NCBI GenBank assembly: GCA_964532595.1
Contig: CAZHIQ010000001.1
Span: 186,001-250,000, forward strand
Direction: 5' to 3'
DNA length: 64,000 bases
Origin: Chryseosolibacter sp964532595
Lineage (GTDB): Bacteria > Bacteroidota > Bacteroidia > Cytophagales > Cyclobacteriaceae
Position numbers and translations under genes: made by a program. This document shows positions 59,120 to 64,000 of this stretch, one piece after another (position 1 is the first letter of the stretch; every line of letters begins with the position of its first letter). Below the pieces are notes generated by a model that was not told the origin of the DNA, did not search any database, and saw only the letters and a program-made list of their open reading frames with translations.

Positions 59120-59644
59120 ATGAGTTCATCAAACATGCCGTCATTGAAGGGAGAAAGAAATGATATTTTCGCCGAAGTGGAGCGCTACCTCGACGACCAC
59201 GGATACACCGTCGCCGCCCGCGATTTCAATCGGCCCTGGGGAGGCTTCTTCGTCATTGACGAATCACAGGCAGAAAAATTCGCCGCTCAGTTCTTTCCCG
59301 GCATCGACTTTTCCACACTGAAGATCGACGGAGGAAAACTCAGCCCCAAAGTACTCATGGTGCAGCCCAAAACGCGCCTCTCATGGCAATATCACTTCCG
59401 CCGTTCGGAAATATGGAAAATTGCCGCGGGCAGTGTAGGGGTGGTTACGAGCGACACGGATGAAGAAGGCCCGCTGCAAACACTGCAGGCCGGCGAAATA
59501 ATCCGACTGCGCAAAGGACAACGCCACCGCCTTGTCGGACTCGACGGCTGGGGTATGGTCGCGGAAATCTGGCAGCACACCGATCCCTCCGAACCTTCGA
59601 ACGAAGACGATATCGTCAGAGTTCAGGACGATTTCGGGCGGTAA
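59120..59644 (+). CDS. Cupin-type phosphomannose isomerase-like protein
   Basis: A 174-residue cupin. 'DFNRPWGGFFVIDE', 'PKVLMVQPKTRLSWQYHFRRSEIWKIAAGSVGVV' and 'GEIIRLRKGQRHRLVGLDGWGMVAEIWQHTDPSEPSNEDDIVRVQDDFGR' resemble the isomerase half of ManC/type II mannose-6-phosphate isomerases, often labelled phosphoheptose isomerase in Bacteroidota. The metal-binding pattern H..E.....H is visible (Tyr-His-Phe..Ser-Glu, and the later RHRL). It ends in a convergent hairpin shared with pepF. Confidence 0.8.
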   Translation: MSSSNMPSLKGERNDIFAEVERYLDDHGYTVAARDFNRPWGGFFVIDESQAEKFAAQFFPGIDFSTLKIDGGKLSPKVLMVQPKTRLSWQYHFRRSEIWKIAAGSVGVVTSDTDEEGPLQTLQAGEIIRLRKGQRHRLVGLDGWGMVAEIWQHTDPSEPSNEDDIVRVQDDFGR

Positions 59645-59653
59645 AACAGCACA

Positions 59654-59681
59654 CCAGGCGTTGGCATTTGCTAACGCCTGG
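59654..59681. terminator. Convergent hairpin between the cupin gene and pepF
   Basis: A perfect 9-bp inverted repeat, CCAGGCGTT (59654-59662) and AACGCCTGG (59673-59681), lies in the 43-bp gap between two convergent genes. No strong T-run follows, so it is probably a weak two-way terminator. Confidence 0.5.
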
Positions 59682-59687
59682 CGGCTA

Positions 59688-61409
59688 TTATGCCGACTCG
59701 CCCCTGACAAAAGCTACCAGTTCTGAAATGTATCCGCGGCTGAAATCAAAACGCACATTGGCCGCTTTATATATCTCGGGAATGGATCGCATATAACCCA
59801 GCTTCAGGGCATCCTGATATCCTTTCAAACCCTCCTTCGCATCGCGGCGGAAATTGCGCCACACAGCGATAGCTCCGAGTTGCGCCATTCCGTACTCGAC
59901 ATAATAGAACGGCACTTCATATAAGTGCAATTGTTTCTGCCACAGGTAATCCTTCGCCTCTTGCAGTCCGCTCCAATCGGTAACCGAATCGGAAAACCTG
60001 TTAAATATCCGGTTCCACTCCGACCGACGTTCCTCCGGCGTGTGATCAGGATTCTCATAAATCCAATGCTGAAACTTGTCGATCGTCGCAACCCAGGGCA
60101 ACGTTTCAATAATATCCTCCAGATGCTCGCGCTTCGCCCTTCTGAGATCGTCAGGATCATTGAAGAACACATCCCAATGATCCATGGATATCAACTCCAT
60201 TGACATCGATGCCAACTCGGCGACTTCCGAAGGAGTAGATTTGAAATCGTTTAAAGGAAGGTCGCGCGTCAGGAAATTGTGGATGGCGTGTCCCCCTTCA
60301 TGCATGATGGTCACCATATCACGCAGAGTTGATGTAGCGTTCATGAAAATGAACGGTACACCCACTTCAGCGAGCGGGTAATTATAACCGCCTGGCGCCT
60401 TTCCTATCCTGGAATCCAGATCGAGATGCCCCATCGCACGCATGATCGACAAACAATGTCCGAGATAAGGATCGAGCTTGCGAAAAACTTCGATAGTCTT
60501 GTTGGTCAATTCTTCCGCGTTGGTAAAGGGTTTGAGAGCCTCGCGGCCCTGTGGGTCGACCGCTTTATCCCAGGGGCGCAACGAGTCGACACCAAGACTG
60601 CGCTTCCGATCGGCAGCGAACTCATTCAAGAGTGGTACCACTTCGTGCTCGATGGCGTCATGAAAGGCGAAGCAATCTTGAGGCGTATAGTCAAACCGAC
60701 CGAGCGCCTTGAACATATAATCGCGGAAGTTGGCAAAGCCGGCGTTTACCGCCACCTGATGTCGAAGTTTAATTAACCTGGTGAACAATTCATCAAGCCG
60801 ACCACGATCCTCCTGCCGGCGGGCATTTATCTTACGATACACCTCTTCGCGCTTCTGACGATCGGGCGACAGCAGATACACCGATGCCTGTTGCAACGTC
60901 AACGTTTTGCCCTCAACCTCTACCGTCATCGCACCCGAAATTTGGGCGTACTTCTGCGTCTCCGTGGTGATCTCGGTAAAAATGGGGATGTTTTCTTCCC
61001 GGAAGATTTCAATATCCTTGCGGAGGTTGCGAATGAGAATATCAAAGCCCTCCTCCGAAGCCAGCTCGTCGAGATAGGGGCAGTCGGCAGCTTTCCGGTT
61101 AAGTTTGTCTGTAACAGGCGCCATGCGCGGCTGGATATTCTGTACGAAATCCTGATAGCGGTCGGCGTACTCCTGGTTGTCTGTATAGCAGGTCATCCGG
61201 ATATAACGCCACGCAAGATCCTCCGATACTACCGATTCGAGTTCACTTCGGTCGGAGAACCATCTGCGCAAGTCGTCAGCTGAATTGATCGGGCGCTCGA
61301 GCAAATTATCAAACCAGGGCGCCAGCTGTTCCCAGCTACCGGGCTGAAAATCTTCGGGAAGGAATTTTCGTTCGGGTCGTTTCAGGGACTCAGCTGCATC
61401 TGCTATCAT
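59688..61409 (-). CDS. pepF: M3-family oligoendopeptidase F
   Basis: A 573-residue zinc peptidase of family M3. The zinc site is 'TIMHEGGHAIHNFLT' (HExxH-type HEGGH near 368), followed by 'SEVAELASMSMELISMDHW' with the third ligand Glu. The N-terminal helical region ('YIRMTCYTDNQEYADRY', 'DKLNRKAADCPYLDELA') is usual for PepF. It cleaves short oligopeptides in the cytoplasm; no signal peptide is seen. It is divergent from the CBU_0592-like gene. Confidence 0.93.
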   Translation of the reverse strand: MIADAAESLKRPERKFLPEDFQPGSWEQLAPWFDNLLERPINSADDLRRWFSDRSELESVVSEDLAWRYIRMTCYTDNQEYADRYQDFVQNIQPRMAPVTDKLNRKAADCPYLDELASEEGFDILIRNLRKDIEIFREENIPIFTEITTETQKYAQISGAMTVEVEGKTLTLQQASVYLLSPDRQKREEVYRKINARRQEDRGRLDELFTRLIKLRHQVAVNAGFANFRDYMFKALGRFDYTPQDCFAFHDAIEHEVVPLLNEFAADRKRSLGVDSLRPWDKAVDPQGREALKPFTNAEELTNKTIEVFRKLDPYLGHCLSIMRAMGHLDLDSRIGKAPGGYNYPLAEVGVPFIFMNATSTLRDMVTIMHEGGHAIHNFLTRDLPLNDFKSTPSEVAELASMSMELISMDHWDVFFNDPDDLRRAKREHLEDIIETLPWVATIDKFQHWIYENPDHTPEERRSEWNRIFNRFSDSVTDWSGLQEAKDYLWQKQLHLYEVPFYYVEYGMAQLGAIAVWRNFRRDAKEGLKGYQDALKLGYMRSIPEIYKAANVRFDFSRGYISELVAFVRGESA

Positions 61410-61548
61410 AATCGTCGTTTTAAGTGTTCTGGCTGCAAAGTACCAAATTCACGCCGGACCCTACAACCGGGATTGGCTATATTCACATCGATCGCGAAGG
61501 CCGGCGCGTGCGACTAAAACCATGATGAAATCTGGCTAATTTTAGGGC

Positions 61549-61824
61549 ATGTCTGAAACACAAACTGAATGGGTGATTGAGATAATAGGCTGGGTTGGCT
61601 CGGCGGCAATACTCCTGGCCTATGCGCTGAACAGTTATCAGCGTATTCGCTCGGATCAACCGACCTTCCAGTGGCTGAACCTTATCGGAGGTACTCTCCT
61701 CATGGGTTACACCTTCTACAAAGACGCGCTGGCGAACACCTTCCTGAACCTGGTCTGGGTAGTGGTGGCTATCGTGGCGCTGGCGAGACTTTTTCGTAAA
61801 CGCACCGCGAAACAAGACCGATAA
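61549..61824 (+). CDS. Small membrane protein, CBU_0592 family-like
   Basis: A 91-residue protein with three membrane segments: 'IEIIGWVGSAAILLAYALNS', 'FQWLNLIGGTLLMGYTFY' and 'TFLNLVWVVVAIVALARLF'. 'GWVGSAAILLAYALNS' plus 'NLIGGTLLMGYTFY..A..N..LN.VW' is the signature of the small CBU_0592-type membrane proteins. The function is unknown. It precedes the CDF gene by 2 bp, so they are co-transcribed. Confidence 0.85.
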   Translation: MSETQTEWVIEIIGWVGSAAILLAYALNSYQRIRSDQPTFQWLNLIGGTLLMGYTFYKDALANTFLNLVWVVVAIVALARLFRKRTAKQDR

Positions 61825-61826
61825 CG

Positions 61827-62816
61827 TTGAACGCCGCGCAGCAAAATATACGGATACAACAGTACGTAGCTGCTGTTTCACTTGTGCTTATGGCAGCGAA
61901 AATTGTGGCCTATGCGCTTACCCACTCGGTAGCTATTTTGACCGATGCGTTGGAGTCAATTGTGAATGTCGTGGCCGGTTTTTTCGGACTGTATAGTCTC
62001 CGCTTGTCGGCCAAGCCGCGTGATGCCGAACATCCCTATGGCCATGGGAAGATCGAATTCATCTCCGCAGCGGTCGAAGGGGTTTTGATTACGCTCGCCG
62101 CCATTTTCATTGGCGTACAAGCCATCCGCCATCTTTTCGATCCACCGCCTCTGGAGCAACTCGACTTAGGGATCGCGCTGATTGCCCTGACGGGGATCGT
62201 CAACGGCGTCGTGGGGAGATGGGCACTTCGCACCGGGCTGAAAAACAATTCGGTGGCCCTCCAGGCAAGCGGACAGCATCTGCTTTCTGACACATGGACT
62301 ACCGGAGGCATCCTGGCCGGATTGATACTTCTTTATTTGACCGGAATTCAATGGCTTGATAGTTTGCTCGCAATCGGCTTTGCCTGTGTCATCTTTGTGA
62401 CCGGTTTTCGCATCGTTCGTCGTTCGATGGCGGGCATTATGGACGAACGCGATCGGGCGCTACTTCAGGAAATGGTCGCTGTGCTTGACCGGCAACGAAG
62501 CAAGAACTGGATTGATATTCACAACATCCGGATCATCAAGTATGGCAGCACCCTTCACATCGATTGCCACCTCACCGTGCCGTGGTATCTTAATGTTCAC
62601 GAGGCGCATCAGGAAATCGAGAAACTGGCAACCGAAGTGCGAAGTCGATTTGGCCACGCGATTGAGTTGTTCGTTCATTCCGATGGATGTCTCCCTACCT
62701 CCTGCCCCATTTGTATCAAAGACGATTGTCCCGTTCGACATCATCCCTTTGAACGGCGCGTACGTTGGACGGTTGAAAACATCGAACAAAACAAAAGACA
62801 TCAGGCCGACACCTGA
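61827..62816 (+). CDS. Cation diffusion facilitator family transporter
   Basis: A 329-residue CDF (zinc/iron/manganese efflux) transporter, with six membrane segments and a C-terminal cytoplasmic domain. 'AYALTHSVAILTDALESIVNVVAGFFGLYSL' carries the metal-site Asp (TDALES), and 'PRDAEHPYGHGKIEF' the conserved H-P-Y-G-H-G motif. The C-terminal end has Cys/His residues ('HSDGCLPTSCPICIKDDCPVRHHPFERR') that may form an extra metal site. The start is a TTG at 61827, 2 bp after the preceding stop; no nearby ATG keeps the first helix. Confidence 0.9.
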   Translation: MNAAQQNIRIQQYVAAVSLVLMAAKIVAYALTHSVAILTDALESIVNVVAGFFGLYSLRLSAKPRDAEHPYGHGKIEFISAAVEGVLITLAAIFIGVQAIRHLFDPPPLEQLDLGIALIALTGIVNGVVGRWALRTGLKNNSVALQASGQHLLSDTWTTGGILAGLILLYLTGIQWLDSLLAIGFACVIFVTGFRIVRRSMAGIMDERDRALLQEMVAVLDRQRSKNWIDIHNIRIIKYGSTLHIDCHLTVPWYLNVHEAHQEIEKLATEVRSRFGHAIELFVHSDGCLPTSCPICIKDDCPVRHHPFERRVRWTVENIEQNKRHQADT

Positions 62817-62819
62817 TTC

Positions 62820-63944
62820 TCAACCAATCTCAATGACAACATCATCCGTTAGCGGATGTCCCACACATGTGAGCACGTACCCTTCGTCACGCTCCGACTG
62901 CGAGAGGCCTTCCTCCTCGTCTAGTTTGACCTTGCCCGACAACGCCTTGCCCCGGCATGCGGTACAAAGGCCGCTCTGACAAGAATAAGGAAGATCGATG
63001 CCCTGATCTAGCGCACTTTCCAGTATCCCTTTATCCGGTGGCACCGTTACCTTGTACTCCTCGCCATCGTACCGGATCGTCACAACGCGTTCCTTCAACT
63101 CTTCTCCTTCGACGACAGTATCCGGTTTCGCCTCCTTGTCGATCGTTCCCTGAACGAAGCTTTCCCGGAAAATCCGGTCGGACGGGATATGTCGCATCGC
63201 GAGCAAAGAGTCGACATTCTTCATCATTCCCTCAGGACCGCACATGAGATAAGTCGTATTCTCAATGCCCCAGTCCGGAATTCGCTCGAAGAGCTTTGTC
63301 AGCATTTCATGATTTAGCAGCCCGGAATATCCCTGCCAATTCATAGGGGCGTTATCAAGAATATGAATGACATGCAAACGTCCTTCGTCCTTCGTTTGCA
63401 TCTCCTCAAGCTGATCATAGAAGATTATGCTATCGACATCGCGGTTGCAGTAAATGAGAGACACGATACTTTCAGGTTCCTGATCCAGCGTACTCTTGAT
63501 GATCGACATCATCGGTGTGATTCCCGAGCCTCCGGCGAACATAACGATGTGTCGCTTTCTGTCCCTGTTGTACTCCGTTGTAAACTGTCCCATGGGCTCC
63601 ATCACCCGAACCGTCGCGCCGCTACGCAAATTATCGGCAAGCCAGTTCGACATCAGGCCATCCTCCACCCGTTTTACCGTAACGGCCAGGTCGGCGTCCA
63701 CAAACGGCGAGGTGCACAGTGAATATGACCGTCGCACTTCCTTCCCATTCACCTCGGCAATCAGGGTCAAAAACTGACCCGCCTTATAGGCAATCGGAGG
63801 GTCAGGCTGGGCAAAGACGATAGAAATCGTGTCGCGGGTTTCCTGAATGACATCCTTTACCGTCAGATCGTAGTACCGGGGGCCGCTACGCTGCGTTTCC
63901 TCCGGGGAGGACTTCTTTGACCGCTTGAAAAAACTAAAAGCCAT
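62820..63944 (-). CDS. Ferredoxin-type NAD(P)H-dependent oxidoreductase (PaaE-like)
   Basis: A 374-residue protein of the phenylacetyl-CoA epoxidase reductase (PaaE)-type family. The FAD domain has 'KEVRRSYSLCTSPF' (RxYS), the NAD(P) part 'VMFAGGSGITPMMSIIKS' and 'TTYLMCGPEGMM'. The C-terminal plant-type [2Fe-2S] ferredoxin has 'CQSGLCTACRG' and a fourth Cys in 'YVLTCVGHPL'. No paa gene lies nearby, so it probably serves another oxygenase or desaturase. It ends 3 bp from the convergent CDF gene. Confidence 0.88.
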   Translation of the reverse strand: MAFSFFKRSKKSSPEETQRSGPRYYDLTVKDVIQETRDTISIVFAQPDPPIAYKAGQFLTLIAEVNGKEVRRSYSLCTSPFVDADLAVTVKRVEDGLMSNWLADNLRSGATVRVMEPMGQFTTEYNRDRKRHIVMFAGGSGITPMMSIIKSTLDQEPESIVSLIYCNRDVDSIIFYDQLEEMQTKDEGRLHVIHILDNAPMNWQGYSGLLNHEMLTKLFERIPDWGIENTTYLMCGPEGMMKNVDSLLAMRHIPSDRIFRESFVQGTIDKEAKPDTVVEGEELKERVVTIRYDGEEYKVTVPPDKGILESALDQGIDLPYSCQSGLCTACRGKALSGKVKLDEEEGLSQSERDEGYVLTCVGHPLTDDVVIEIG

Positions 63945-64000
63945 AATGAAACAAGAAATTACCGGAGTTGGCCGTAAAAATTGGCCTTTTTACCATCCGA

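Noticed and set aside
1..64000. tRNA, rRNA, CRISPR array or insertion sequence
   Set aside because: No cloverleaf-like intergenic segment, repeat-spacer series, transposase or terminal repeats were seen; gaps are mostly under 300 bp. A tRNA scan and rfam search would settle it.

Overview
The window is a compact, gene-dense stretch of a chromosome (about 50 protein genes, no RNA genes seen) from a member of the Bacteroidota, most likely the Cytophagales. The reasons are a giant secreted protein with a type IX secretion (T9SS) C-terminal sorting domain, a complete alternative complex III (ACIII) operon joined to an aa3-type cytochrome oxidase operon, the long insert-bearing form of IspG, several conserved small genes typical of that phylum, and a near-perfect Bacteroidota promoter (TTTG, 19 bp, TAnnTTTG) upstream of actA. 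No phage, transposon, CRISPR array or other mobile element is visible.

Layout. 1-10.4 kb (+): an outer-membrane barrel protein (cut by the window edge), a lipoprotein and a 2678-residue modular T9SS cargo protein. 10.4-12.2 kb (+): a YheT-type hydrolase behind an unusual pair of competing hairpins, and an SRAP-fold protein that has lost three of four catalytic residues. 12.2-16.3 kb (-): a lipoprotein, then an SDR gene, ispG and a small membrane protein. 16.3-17.8 kb (+): mlaE and mlaF lipid-transport genes without mlaD. 17.8-23.2 kb (-): a very large orphan sensor kinase and four small oxidase-accessory genes (DUF983, an 83-residue CxxC protein, DUF420, a degenerate Sco). 23.3-38.6 kb (-): the respiratory supercluster, thirteen collinear genes: actA-B-C-D-E-F, ctaC, ctaD, ctaA, ctaB, two subunit III genes and subunit IV. 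38.9-40.9 kb: DUF1801 and a secreted serine hydrolase. 41-50.2 kb: an esterase, a Tat-exported sugar isomerase-like protein, a haem-bearing beta-propeller dehydrogenase, a Tat-exported enolase-superfamily protein, DUF5009 and a DUF1080 lipoprotein, which looks like an envelope-located carbohydrate-processing cluster. 50.2-64 kb: housekeeping and metabolic genes (GlcD-GlcF fusion, PhoX-like, TIGR02757, YceI, TrmN6, Gfo/Idh/MocA, cupin, PepF, CDF transporter, PaaE-like reductase).

How the parts work together. The ACIII genes encode a quinol:cytochrome c/oxidase oxidoreductase and lie directly upstream of the oxidase they feed. CtaA and CtaB make haem A for that oxidase, and the accessory genes downstream of a strong terminator probably serve its copper or membrane assembly. 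Subunit II carries no fused cytochrome, whereas ActA carries an extra N-terminal monohaem domain and ActE is a monohaem lipoprotein, so electron transfer is probably inside an ACIII-aa3 supercomplex.

The items most worth a second look are the catalytically stripped SRAP protein, the competing hairpins before the YheT gene, three intrinsic terminators that each sit only a few bases before the next start codon, the repeat modules and chitin-binding-like pieces in the T9SS giant, and the copper-site-less Sco. All family assignments come from reading motifs in the sequence and recalled family knowledge; no database search was run.
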